A model generated the notes under the pieces. That model worked only from the letters and a program-made list of their open reading frames with translations, searched no databases and was not told where the DNA came from. 28,265 nt of DNA from Alphaproteobacteria bacterium (lineage in GTDB: Bacteria > Pseudomonadota > Alphaproteobacteria > JAEULC01), in assembly GCA_020851015.1 (NCBI GenBank), contig JADZDN010000250.1, positions 1-28,265 of the forward strand, given 5' to 3'. Below are positions 1 to 7,253 of the stretch, piece by piece. A program made the translations under genes and the position numbers. Positions within the stretch are counted from its first letter, which is position 1; every line of letters begins with the position of its first letter.

Positions 1-1224
1 GCCGCCGCAGGTCACGCGCGTCAGGCTCTGGCGCACCGAGCGGGTGAGGCGCACCGGGTTCTCGGTCACGCCCGCGCGCAGGCTACCGCCGGCCCCGCCC
101 ATGAACAGCACGGTGCACAGCGCCGGCTCGCAGTTCTCGCCGATGCGTTCCACCACCTTGGTGATCGGGGCGGGCATCGCGGCCGGCACGGGCTTCAGCT
201 TGTCGTCCAGCACGAACCAGGCCGAATCCTCGCCGGTCGTGCTGACCATCAGCAGGCGCATGCCCGGCCAGGCGGTCTTGGGGTCGATCTTCTCGATGAT
301 CGTCAGCGGGTCGGTCACGTCGGTGCCGCCCCAGCCCGAGCCGGGATGTGCCACCTGGAAATAGCGACCGGGGGTCGACCGGCGGCCGCGCACGCGGATG
401 CCCGCGGGCTTCATGTCGAGATAGCGGCCGGCCTGATGCTCGGTCAGCACGCCGGTGATGTGGTCGTCGACGACGATCACCTCGTCGACATGGTCGCGCC
501 ACTGCCGCGCGAAGATGCCGATCGTGGCCGAGCCGCAGCCCACGCGCATCCGTTCCTCTTGATGCCCGTCGATCACCGGCGGCTTGCCGGCCTGGATCGT
601 CAGCTTGCCGCCGCCCTCGACCTCGAGCTTCACCGCCTGCTTGTTGCACAGGTTCAGCATCATCTCGCAGGTGACGGTGCCCTCGCGCTTGCCGCCGCCG
701 GTCAAGTGGCGCACGCCGCCCAGCGACAGCATCTGCGAGCCGTACTCGGCGGTCATCACGTGGCCGACGGGCTCGCCGTCGCATTTCACCGTGGCCTGCT
801 CGGGCCCGACATGGCGGTCGGTGTCGATCTTCACCTTCACGCTGCAGTAGCTGAAGATGCCCTCGGTCACGACCGTAACGGTGTCGATGCCGGCATAGTT
901 CTGCGACACGATGAAGGGCGCCGGCTTGTAGTCGGGATAGGTGGTGCCCGCGCCGACGCCGGTCACGAACACCGGCGCGCGGGGCGCGATCTCGCCGGCC
1001 CAGGCCTGCGATCCTTCGAAGAACGGCACCATCTTGCCGTCGCGGTCGAGCGCGCGCTGCGACAGCACCAGCGGGTCGGTGCGGGTCAGCACGCCGTCCA
1101 CGTTGGCGTAGCGGTCGCAGGCGCCGGTCTTGCCCGGGCGGATGCGGCACAGCACGGGGCAGGCGTCGCAGCGGATCAGCCCGTCGTCGGCCCTAGCGGC
1201 TTCGGCGGCTTGCACATCGCTCAT
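1..1224 (-). CDS. 6-hydroxynicotinate reductase-like iron-sulfur protein (3' end outside window)
   Basis: The minus-strand frame is open from the ATG at 1224 to the window edge (408 codons, no stop), so the C-terminus is missing. The N-terminus carries a cysteine cluster C19-x2-C22-P-x2-C26-x9-C36 followed by RYANVDG, an iron-sulfur-type motif. The body matches my recollection of proteins annotated as 6-hydroxynicotinate reductase, the ferredoxin-dependent enzyme that reduces 6-hydroxynicotinate to 6-oxo-1,4,5,6-tetrahydronicotinate in Eubacterium barkeri. The start has a strong AAGGAGG ribosome site and overlaps the stop of the molybdenum subunit as ATGA, so the two are translationally coupled. 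Family assignment is from memory of sequence character, and the substrate is inferred. An aerobic alphaproteobacterial homologue could act on nicotinate or another ring. Confidence 0.65.
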   Translation of the reverse strand, partial: MSDVQAAEAARADDGLIRCDACPVLCRIRPGKTGACDRYANVDGVLTRTDPLVLSQRALDRDGKMVPFFEGSQAWAGEIAPRAPVFVTGVGAGTTYPDYKPAPFIVSQNYAGIDTVTVVTEGIFSYCSVKVKIDTDRHVGPEQATVKCDGEPVGHVMTAEYGSQMLSLGGVRHLTGGGKREGTVTCEMMLNLCNKQAVKLEVEGGGKLTIQAGKPPVIDGHQEERMRVGCGSATIGIFARQWRDHVDEVIVVDDHITGVLTEHQAGRYLDMKPAGIRVRGRRSTPGRYFQVAHPGSGWGGTDVTDPLTIIEKIDPKTAWPGMRLLMVSTTGEDSAWFVLDDKLKPVPAAMPAPITKVVERIGENCEPALCTVLFMGGAGGSLRAGVTENPVRLTRSVRQSLTRVTCGG

Positions 1225-3983
1225 GGCTTAGTGCCTCCTTCGGCGGCCTTGATCGCCGCGCGCACGCGGTGCGGCAGGGCCGGCAGTTTGCGCAAAACGG
1301 CGCCGGTCGCGTCGCGGATCGCGCCGAGGATCGCCGGTGCCGTGGGCACCAGCGCCGGCTCGCCGATGCCCTTGGCGCCATAGGGACCCAGCGGCTCGCG
1401 GTCCTCGATCAGGATCACGTCGATCGGCGGCACGTCGCCCACCGTCGGGATCAGGTAGTCGTGCAGGTTCTCGGTGCGGCCGGGGATGTACTCCTCCATC
1501 AGCGCCAGGCCGATGCCCTGCGCGATGCCGCCATGGATCTGTCCCTCGACCAGGGTGGGATTGATGGCCCTGCCGACGTCGTGCGCGGCGACGAAGCGGC
1601 GCAGCCTGACCGTGCCCAGCTCGACATCGACCTCGAGGTCGCAGAGCTGCGCGGCGAAGCCATAGGTGGCGTAGGGCACGCCCTGGCCGTCGGCGTCCAG
1701 CGGCTTGGTGGGCGGATCGAACCGTCCCCGGCCGGTCAGCACGTCGCCGCCTGGCGTCTCGGGCTTGAGCGACGACAGGTCCACCGTTCGCTCGGCCTCG
1801 CCGTCGCGCACGCGCAGGGTGTGGCGGTCGATGGCGATGCGTGCCTTCGGGCCCGCGTTGGCCAGGCGCAAGACCTTATCCCGCAGGTCGAGCCCCGCCA
1901 GCTCGGCCGCCTTGCCCGACACGAAGGTCTGGCGCGAGGCCGAGGTCTTGCCGGCGTCCTCCGTGCGGTCGGTGTCGGCCACGACTTGCGCGATGCGATC
2001 GACCGGAATGCCCAGCGCGTCGGCGGCGATCTGCTGCAGGATGGTGGTCGAACCCTGGCCGATGTCCACCGCGCCGTTGTAGAGCGTCACGCGCCCGTCC
2101 GCCGCGATGCCCAGCCGAATGGTCGAGGGATTCGACAGCGCGGTATTGCCGATGCCGTACCACATGCAGCCGATGCCGACGCCGCGCCTGACGATCGCGT
2201 GGCCGTTGCCGGCGCGCTGGTTGTGCTCCGCCGCTTCCGCGCGCAGCCGCTTCCAGTGCGGGCGCAGCGCCTCGAGGCAGGCGGCAAGCCCGGCGCTGTG
2301 CTCCATCACCTGGCCGGTAGCGGTCGCGTCGCCCACGCGCAGCGCGTTCTTCCAGCGGAACTCCAGGCGGTCCATGCCGAGCTTGTCGGCCAGCTCGTCC
2401 ATCAGGCCTTCGTGCAGCACGGCGGCCTGGGGCACGCCGAAGCCGCGGAAGGCGCCCGATGGCGGCTCGTTGGTGTGAACAGCGCGCGCGAGCGCCCGCG
2501 CGGCGCCGACCTTGTACGGGCCGCTGGCATGCACCGGCACGCGCGTCGCCACGGTCGGGCCCCAGGAGGCATAGGCGCCGGTGTTGAAGTCGCCGTCGAA
2601 GTCGATCGCGGCGAGGTTGCCGTCCTTGTCCGCGCCCCAGCGCCCGCGCACTTCGGCGGGATGGCGCTTGGTGGTGGACGCCATCGACTCGGGCCTGGTG
2701 TAGACGCAGCGCACCGGCCGGTTCAGGTGCCAGGCGGCCATCGCGATCAGGGGATGCAGCGACAGGTCCAGCTTGCCGCCGAAGCCGCCGCCCACCGCGC
2801 TGGCAATGAAGCGCACCCGCTCGGGCGGCAGGCCCATCACCTGCGCGAGCTCGTCGCGATGGGCGAAGGGCTGCTGCGTGCAGGCATGGATCTCCAGCTT
2901 GTCGCCCACGCGTCGCGCGTAGCCGGCCTCGGGCTCGATATAGGCGTGCTCGACGAAGCTGGTCTCCCACGCGCCCTCGGCCGTCACCGCCGCCCGGCCG
3001 AGCGCCGCTTCGACATTGCCCCGCACCACCCGGCCGGTGATCAGCACGTTGTCCGGCAGGTGCGCGTGGACGGCCGGCGCGTCCTTGGCCCTTGCCGCGG
3101 CGCAGCCGGTGACGGGCGCAAGCGGCTGCCAGGCGATCGGCACCTCGTCGTCGCGGATGAGCGCGATCGTCGCGCGGTCGCCCACCAGCGCGCAGACCGC
3201 CTCGCCGCGATAGCGCACCTGGCGGTCGGCCAGCACCGGCTGGTCCTTGATCGTCGGGTAGATGCCGAAGCCGTTGTTGCCCGGCACGTCCTTGGCCGTG
3301 AACACCCGCGCCAGGCCCGGGTATTTCGCGTGCAGCGCCCCGGTGTCACCGAGGGTGAAGGTGGCGCGGGCGTGGGGCGAACGCACCGCGCGCAGCCACA
3401 GCGCGTCGCCGGGCGCCACGTCGTCGCCATAGCGCTCGGTGCCGTCGAGCTTGGGCATCCCGTCCACGCGCTGGATGCGCGCGCCCACCGCCTCGCCCAT
3501 CGCGGGCGGCGGCGCGTCGGGCCGGTTGGCGGCGACGTCCCGCACCGCCTCGACGATCTTGCGGTAGCCGGTGCAGCGGCACAGCACGCCGCCCAGCGCG
3601 TCCATCGCTTCGTCCTCGGTCGGGCGCGACTTGCGCTGCAACAGGTCAGAGGCGGCCATCAGCATGCCGGGCGTGCAGATCCCGCACTGGGCCGCGCCGT
3701 GCCGCGCGAAGGCGCGCTGCAAGGCCGAGTGGCGCCCGTCCTCGGCCAGCCCTTCGACGGTGACGATCGTTGCGCCCTCGGCCTGCGCGGCGGGGATCAT
3801 GCAGGCGCAGGCCTGAACCCCGTCCACCAGCACGGTGCAGGCGCCGCAGTCCCCGGCCTCGCAGCCCACCTTGGTGCCGGTCAAGCCCAGATCGAGGCGC
3901 AACACGTCGCTCAGGCGGCGGCTCGGCGGCGCGGTCACCGCGACGGAGGCGCCGTTCAGGCGGAAGCGGATCGGCGCGTTCAT
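1221..3983 (-). CDS. Xanthine dehydrogenase family hydroxylase, fused [2Fe-2S] and molybdopterin subunits
   Basis: A 920-residue protein fusing two subunits that are usually separate in bacteria. Residues 1-150 are a small-subunit [2Fe-2S] region: plant-type cluster C41, C46, C49, C61 and second cluster C100, C103, C135, C137 (CGIC...CRC). Residues from about 165 form the molybdopterin-binding large subunit, with AVGGGFGGK, AFRGFGVPQ and a C-terminal GIGEPALVPTAPAI whose glutamate (about E875) sits where the family's catalytic base lies. Enzymes of this family hydroxylate or dehydrogenate aromatic and N-heteroaromatic rings using water, passing electrons through Fe-S clusters to FAD. The gene overlaps the FAD-subunit gene upstream and the reductase-like gene downstream by ATGA, so all three should be co-translated. 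The substrate cannot be read from sequence; nicotinate-type, purine-type and aryl-CoA substrates are possible. Confidence 0.9.
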   Translation of the reverse strand: MNAPIRFRLNGASVAVTAPPSRRLSDVLRLDLGLTGTKVGCEAGDCGACTVLVDGVQACACMIPAAQAEGATIVTVEGLAEDGRHSALQRAFARHGAAQCGICTPGMLMAASDLLQRKSRPTEDEAMDALGGVLCRCTGYRKIVEAVRDVAANRPDAPPPAMGEAVGARIQRVDGMPKLDGTERYGDDVAPGDALWLRAVRSPHARATFTLGDTGALHAKYPGLARVFTAKDVPGNNGFGIYPTIKDQPVLADRQVRYRGEAVCALVGDRATIALIRDDEVPIAWQPLAPVTGCAAARAKDAPAVHAHLPDNVLITGRVVRGNVEAALGRAAVTAEGAWETSFVEHAYIEPEAGYARRVGDKLEIHACTQQPFAHRDELAQVMGLPPERVRFIASAVGGGFGGKLDLSLHPLIAMAAWHLNRPVRCVYTRPESMASTTKRHPAEVRGRWGADKDGNLAAIDFDGDFNTGAYASWGPTVATRVPVHASGPYKVGAARALARAVHTNEPPSGAFRGFGVPQAAVLHEGLMDELADKLGMDRLEFRWKNALRVGDATATGQVMEHSAGLAACLEALRPHWKRLRAEAAEHNQRAGNGHAIVRRGVGIGCMWYGIGNTALSNPSTIRLGIAADGRVTLYNGAVDIGQGSTTILQQIAADALGIPVDRIAQVVADTDRTEDAGKTSASRQTFVSGKAAELAGLDLRDKVLRLANAGPKARIAIDRHTLRVRDGEAERTVDLSSLKPETPGGDVLTGRGRFDPPTKPLDADGQGVPYATYGFAAQLCDLEVDVELGTVRLRRFVAAHDVGRAINPTLVEGQIHGGIAQGIGLALMEEYIPGRTENLHDYLIPTVGDVPPIDVILIEDREPLGPYGAKGIGEPALVPTAPAILGAIRDATGAVLRKLPALPHRVRAAIKAAEGGTKP

Positions 3984-4816
3984 GCCGCGGCCAGCCGGCC
4001 GACCAGGCGGCGCACCAGCGTCAACGCGGCCTCGCGCCGATAGCCGGCCGATCCGCGGATGTCGTCGATCGGCGCCAGGACGCCCAGCTGCGCCGGCGTC
4101 ACGCGCATCGCCAATGACTTGTCGATCGGCGCGCCGAGCATCGCATGCTCCAGCGCCGGCAGGCGCTGGGCCGATGCCGAGCAGGCGCCGACGGCGATCC
4201 GGGCCGAAGCCACCGTGTTCTCGCTGGTACGCTCGATCACGCCCGCCGCCATCGCGATCGAGATCACCAGGTAGCGCCGCGCGCCCAGCTTCAGGAAATC
4301 GCCGCGCGCCGCGTGACCCGGCCGGGGCACGCGGATCGCCCGCAGCAATTCGTCGCCGCGCCGCGCCGTGCGGCGGTTGCCCTGGACGAAATCCGCCAAC
4401 GGCAGGCGCCGCGCGCCGGCGGCGGACACCAGCTCCACCTCCGCATCGAGGCTCAGCAGCGGCGGAATGCCGTCGGCGGCGGGCGAGGCGTTGCACAGGT
4501 TGCCGCCCACCGTGCCGCGGTTCTGAATCTGCGCGCCGCCGACCTCGCGCGCCGCCAGCTTCAGCCCGTCGAACAGCGGCGGCAGCCGCGCCTCGGCGAT
4601 GGCGGACCAGCTTGTCAGCGCGCCGATGCGCCAGCCCCGCGTGTCCTCGGCGATGCCGCGCATCTCGGCGATCGCCGAGATGTCGAGGATGTCTTCCTCG
4701 GGCCGCGGCCCCACCCGAGCGGGGAAATGATCGGTGCCGCCGGCCAGCACGACGAGCGGCCGCGCCGCCAGGGCGCCGACCGCTTCCTCGATGCTATGCG
4801 GGCGCAGATACGCCAA
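3980..4816 (-). CDS. FAD-binding subunit of the molybdenum hydroxylase (CoxM/XdhB type)
   Basis: This is the FAD-binding middle subunit that passes electrons from the [2Fe-2S] clusters to an acceptor. The N-terminus reads YLRPHSIEEAV, typical of the family. LAGGTDHFP matches the first FAD-binding motif and GTVGGNLCNASPAAD the second. I see no extra cysteine cluster of the kind inserted in 4-hydroxybenzoyl-CoA reductase HcrB. The start is uncertain. The frame is open to a GTG at 4855 (291 residues), but a TTGACA promoter-like element would place the transcript start at about 4854. A TTG at 4816, preceded by a purine-rich AGGGGG stretch, gives the family-like start M-A-Y-L-R-P, and that shorter version (278 residues) is listed. 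The 3' end overlaps the next gene by ATGA. Confidence 0.85.
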   Translation of the reverse strand: MAYLRPHSIEEAVGALAARPLVVLAGGTDHFPARVGPRPEEDILDISAIAEMRGIAEDTRGWRIGALTSWSAIAEARLPPLFDGLKLAAREVGGAQIQNRGTVGGNLCNASPAADGIPPLLSLDAEVELVSAAGARRLPLADFVQGNRRTARRGDELLRAIRVPRPGHAARGDFLKLGARRYLVISIAMAAGVIERTSENTVASARIAVGACSASAQRLPALEHAMLGAPIDKSLAMRVTPAQLGVLAPIDDIRGSAGYRREAALTLVRRLVGRLAAA

Positions 4817-4860
4817 CCCTCGCCGCCCCCTGCCGGACGAATATTGTTCGTACACGTATG

Positions 4861-4889
4861 ATTACGCCCGAATTGCGGCATAGTGTCAA
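4861..4889 (-). promoter_or_regulatory. Putative promoter of the molybdenum hydroxylase operon
   Basis: On the minus strand a perfect TTGACA (4889-4884) is followed after 17 bases by CGTAAT (4866-4861), a four-of-six match to the -10 consensus. Transcription would start near 4854. This argues that the FAD subunit either starts at the downstream TTG or is leaderless from the GTG at 4855. It is a consensus match only. Confidence 0.4.
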
Positions 4890-5083
4890 GTCCGAGGCGA
4901 TCAAGGGGAAGCGGCACGCCGGCGACGCATGACGCCTGCGTCCGCCGGGCAGGCGAAATGACCGCGTCGTGAATCCGCGTGATCGTCCGCCGCGGCCATA
5001 GTTGCCCGCGGAAGCGCCGAGGATGGGCGTCTCCGACACATCCCTAGATCCGACCTGCCAACCATCCATCAATGGAGGGACAC

Positions 5084-5329
5084 ATGATGCGCCTCGCTCT
5101 ATCCGCCGCCCTGCTGCTCGCGACTTTTGGCACCGCCATGGCCGCCGCGCCGCCCGAGGCGACCAACAGCGCGACCGCCTCGCAGCTCGCGCTGGCGATC
5201 CGCGCCTGCAACGAAATCGCCGACCCGGGCCAGCGCGACGCGTGCAAGAAGGACGCCTGGGACCAGCGCAGCTACGGCGTGCACGCGCCGCTGCGCGCGC
5301 CCGGCCGGTTCGACCGCACATACAACTAA
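5084..5329 (+). CDS. Small secreted protein of unknown function
   Basis: An 81-residue protein that I do not recognise. It begins MMRLALSAALLLATFGTAMA, a clear signal peptide with a likely signal-peptidase I cut after AMA. The mature part is about 60 residues and has two cysteines 11 apart (RACNEI...RDACKK) that could form a periplasmic disulfide, then a basic, proline- and tyrosine-containing tail ending in TYN. An earlier in-frame ATG at 5072 is rejected because GGAGGG at 5074-5079 is the ribosome site for the ATG at 5084 (or 5087). It stands alone, divergent from the molybdenum hydroxylase operon and convergent with marR. Nothing ties it to either pathway. Confidence 0.7.
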   Translation: MMRLALSAALLLATFGTAMAAAPPEATNSATASQLALAIRACNEIADPGQRDACKKDAWDQRSYGVHAPLRAPGRFDRTYN

Positions 5330-5340
5330 CCGCCGCGGAA

Positions 5341-5382
5341 GAAAAAAGAAGGGCGCGGTCCGCGCAAGGGGCCGCGCCCTTC
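5341..5382 (-). terminator. Rho-independent terminator of the flavodoxin-marR transcript
   Basis: Read on the minus strand, a perfect 11-bp stem (GAAGGGCGCGG at 5348-5358 pairing with 5372-5382) with a 13-base loop is followed at once by six T residues (5347-5342). It begins 10 bases after the marR stop. On the plus strand the run is A-rich and precedes the stem, so termination should be one-directional. Confidence 0.8.
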
Positions 5383-5391
5383 GCCGCTTCG

Positions 5392-5844
5392 TCAGGCCAA
5401 CGCCTTCAGCAGCCGCAGCAGCTCCGCGCGTTCGCGCGCATCCAGCGGCTCCAGCGTGGCGCGGCTGATTGCGGTGGCGTTGGCCTTCAGCCGGTCGACC
5501 AGCGCCGCGCCCTCGCGGCTCAGCTTCAAGAGCGACCGCCGCCGGTCGCCGGGATCGCCGGCGCGCTCGATCAGCTTGCGGTCCTCCAGCCGGCGCACCA
5601 CGCCCTGGATGGTCGCCGGATCCATCGCCGTCAGCCGGCCCAGATGGTTCTGCGAGGCGCCGTCGGTATCGCGCAGCTTGACCAGCGCCGCCCATTGCGT
5701 CGGCGTCAGCTCCGGCTCGCCGATCCGCGCCAGGAAGATGGCCGTCGCGCGCTGGTGCGCCCGGCGCAGCAGGTGGCCGATCTGCTGCTCCAGCGCGTAG
5801 TCGCTGGCGGTCGGCGTCGCCGGCAGAGGCGCGGCATCGGTCAT
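5392..5844 (-). CDS. MarR family transcriptional regulator
   Basis: A 150-residue winged-helix regulator. ELTPTQWAALVKL and the recognition-helix region SQNHLGRLTAMDPATIQGVVRRLEDRKL are followed by the wing DPGDRRRSLLKLS, the MarR signature. Members bind palindromic DNA as dimers and are usually released by small phenolic or CoA-thioester ligands, which fits an aromatic-acid locus. It lies 76 bases downstream of the flavodoxin gene on the same strand, with its own promoter-like -10 and a perfect palindrome in the gap, so autoregulation is likely. The target operons (flavodoxin, paa-like genes) are inferred from position only. It is not PaaX or PaaR by sequence, which are the usual phenylacetate regulators. 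Confidence 0.9.
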   Translation of the reverse strand: MTDAAPLPATPTASDYALEQQIGHLLRRAHQRATAIFLARIGEPELTPTQWAALVKLRDTDGASQNHLGRLTAMDPATIQGVVRRLEDRKLIERAGDPGDRRRSLLKLSREGAALVDRLKANATAISRATLEPLDARERAELLRLLKALA

Positions 5845-5880
5845 GGGCAGGGCAGTTCCAGGGTTCGCAACGACACCGCC

Positions 5881-5899
5881 ATTATAGGATGTCGCGACA
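5881..5899 (-). promoter_or_regulatory. Putative marR promoter -10 with overlapping palindromic operator
   Basis: A perfect TATAAT -10 hexamer (5886-5881, minus strand) lies 36 bases before the marR start. Immediately upstream is the perfect 10-bp palindrome TGTCGCGACA (5890-5899). Its position between the -10 and -35 regions is typical of a MarR autorepression site. No good -35 is visible. Confidence 0.45.
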
Positions 5900-5920
5900 A
5901 CCCGACGATAGGGCGGCTCC

Positions 5921-6370
5921 TCAAAGCAGCGTCACCCATTCCTTGGCCCATTCCAGCGCCTCCTCGTCGGGCAGGGGCTGGGTGCAGGCATCGATCTCCA
6001 GCCGTTCGCCGATCTTGCGCGCGCCCAGCTCGGCGAACAGCGCGTCCATCGCCTTGCCCGCGAAGCAGAACGTGTCGTGATAGGTCTGGTCGCCCAGCGC
6101 GATGACGCAGTAGCGCAGGTGCGACAAGTCCGGCCGCGTCGCCTTCAGGCTGTCGTGCAGCGGAATGATGTTGTCGGGCAACTCGCCGTCGCCGTGAGTA
6201 GCGCAGCAGACCAGCACCACGTCGCGGCGCGCGAAGTCGGCATCGGTGGCGCCGCCGCGGTTCATCACTTCGACGCCGTGTCGCTGCTTGGAAAGTTCTT
6301 CCTTCAGAAGATCGGCCACCATCTGGCTGTTGCCCGACTCGGTGCCGACGATGATGAGGATGTCCGTCAC
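5921..6370 (-). CDS. Flavodoxin / stand-alone diflavin-type FMN domain
   Basis: A 149-residue FMN-binding protein. The phosphate loop is GTESGNSQMVADLL near the N-terminus, followed by CCATHGDGELPDN (the equivalent of STYGDGEPPDN in CysJ and cytochrome P450 reductase FMN domains) and YCVIALGDQTYHDTFCFAGKAMD. It therefore resembles the MioC/CysJ FMN domain more than short-chain photosynthetic flavodoxins. It should carry electrons in the cytosol. It diverges from the PaaA-like gene at 6460 with 89 bases between, and is followed by marR. Since no PaaE-type reductase is present, the natural inference is that this flavodoxin feeds the di-iron proteins. The ferredoxin-NADP reductase at 14082-15101 is a possible reductant. 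Confidence 0.9.
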   Translation of the reverse strand: MTDILIIVGTESGNSQMVADLLKEELSKQRHGVEVMNRGGATDADFARRDVVLVCCATHGDGELPDNIIPLHDSLKATRPDLSHLRYCVIALGDQTYHDTFCFAGKAMDALFAELGARKIGERLEIDACTQPLPDEEALEWAKEWVTLL

Positions 6371-6377
6371 GGATTTT

Positions 6378-6407
6378 CCGATACCAAACCTGCGGGGGAT
6401 GTGTCTA
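6378..6407 (-). promoter_or_regulatory. Putative flavodoxin promoter
   Basis: Minus-strand TAGACA (6407-6402) and TATCGG (6383-6378) are spaced 18 bases apart, just upstream of the flavodoxin ATG at 6370. The match is moderate, with a short untranslated leader. Confidence 0.3.
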
Positions 6408-6459
6408 TTTTTCCCGGGCAGCGCCGCGCCGGCAGTAGCGGAGGCGGGGGAGTGAAGCC

Positions 6460-7224
6460 TTGAACGATCAGGAATTGATTGCCGGGATAGCTGCCGGCAA
6501 GCGGCTGGATGCGGGCGACGCGCTGCCGCCCGGCTATCGCGGCGAATTGCTCCGCCTGATGGCGGTGTTCGTCGATTCCGAGCTGGCCGGCGCCGCCGGC
6601 TTCACCCCCTTCATCAACCACGCGCCCGGCCTGCGCCCGCGTGCGGTGGCCGCCCGCATCGTGAGCGAGAAGTTCGGCCATGCCGAGCGCGTGCTGTCGC
6701 TGATGAAGCGCTTCGGCGTCGATCCGGGGCTTTATGTGCGCTCGCATTCCTGGGAAGCGCGGCTCGACCGCTTCCTCGATCTCGGCAACCGCCGTGTCGG
6801 CGGCGACAAGCGGCTGAACGTATTCCACTACCCGCTCGAAGGCTGGCTCGACGCGATCGCGCTGAACTTCCTGATGGGCACGGCGTCGGCCGTGCAGCTC
6901 GGCGAGCTGGCCCGATGCTCCTACGCGCCGCTGGCCGACACGATGGCCGAGATCGTGCCGCGTGAGGCGGAGCACGCGCGGCTGGGCGAGACGGCCCTGG
7001 TGCAGTTGATCGACAATCACCGTCCCGCCGTCGATGCCCAGCTGGCGGTGGCATACTGGTTCCCGCGCGTCACGGCGACGTTCGGCCGCGTCGACTCCGA
7101 CCGCTTCGACCTCTATCGGCGCTACGGGCTGCGGCAGCGCGACAATGCGACCATGCTGCGGACCTGGCATACGGACATGACGGTGCGGCTGGCCCGGATC
7201 GGGCTCGCCGCCCCGCCGGCCTGA
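6460..7224 (+). CDS. PaaA-like ferritin-fold protein, degenerate first iron motif
   Basis: A 254-residue member of the PaaA/PaaC (phenylacetyl-CoA epoxidase) family. It shares LP-x-YR-x2-LL-x-LM and DSE-x-AG with the minus-strand paralogue at 11644-12453. E41 and the second motif E169-x2-H172 are present. The first ExxH reads K71-F-G-H74, so a lysine sits where the iron-binding glutamate is expected (E70 is one residue early). It may be a structural partner, as PaaC is to PaaA, or use a shifted ligand. The start is TTG at 6460 behind a GGGGGAG ribosome site, and no earlier start fits. It leads a co-directional run with paaG (29-base gap), paaI and paaK. It is shorter than E. coli PaaA (about 309 residues). 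Confidence 0.8.
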   Translation: MNDQELIAGIAAGKRLDAGDALPPGYRGELLRLMAVFVDSELAGAAGFTPFINHAPGLRPRAVAARIVSEKFGHAERVLSLMKRFGVDPGLYVRSHSWEARLDRFLDLGNRRVGGDKRLNVFHYPLEGWLDAIALNFLMGTASAVQLGELARCSYAPLADTMAEIVPREAEHARLGETALVQLIDNHRPAVDAQLAVAYWFPRVTATFGRVDSDRFDLYRRYGLRQRDNATMLRTWHTDMTVRLARIGLAAPPA

Positions 7225-7253
7225 GAACATCGCGCAGGAGGACCTGTCGGTTC

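Noticed and set aside
1269..4043. A very long open frame on the plus strand, opposite the molybdenum hydroxylase
   Set aside because: It is antisense to a clear XDH-family protein, Arg/Ala/His/Gly-rich, and has no motif. Long antisense frames are expected at this GC content.
5072..5329. Earlier ATG for the small secreted protein
   Set aside because: The ATG at 5072 lies on top of the GGAGG ribosome site that serves the ATG at 5084, and it would place MEGH in front of the signal peptide.
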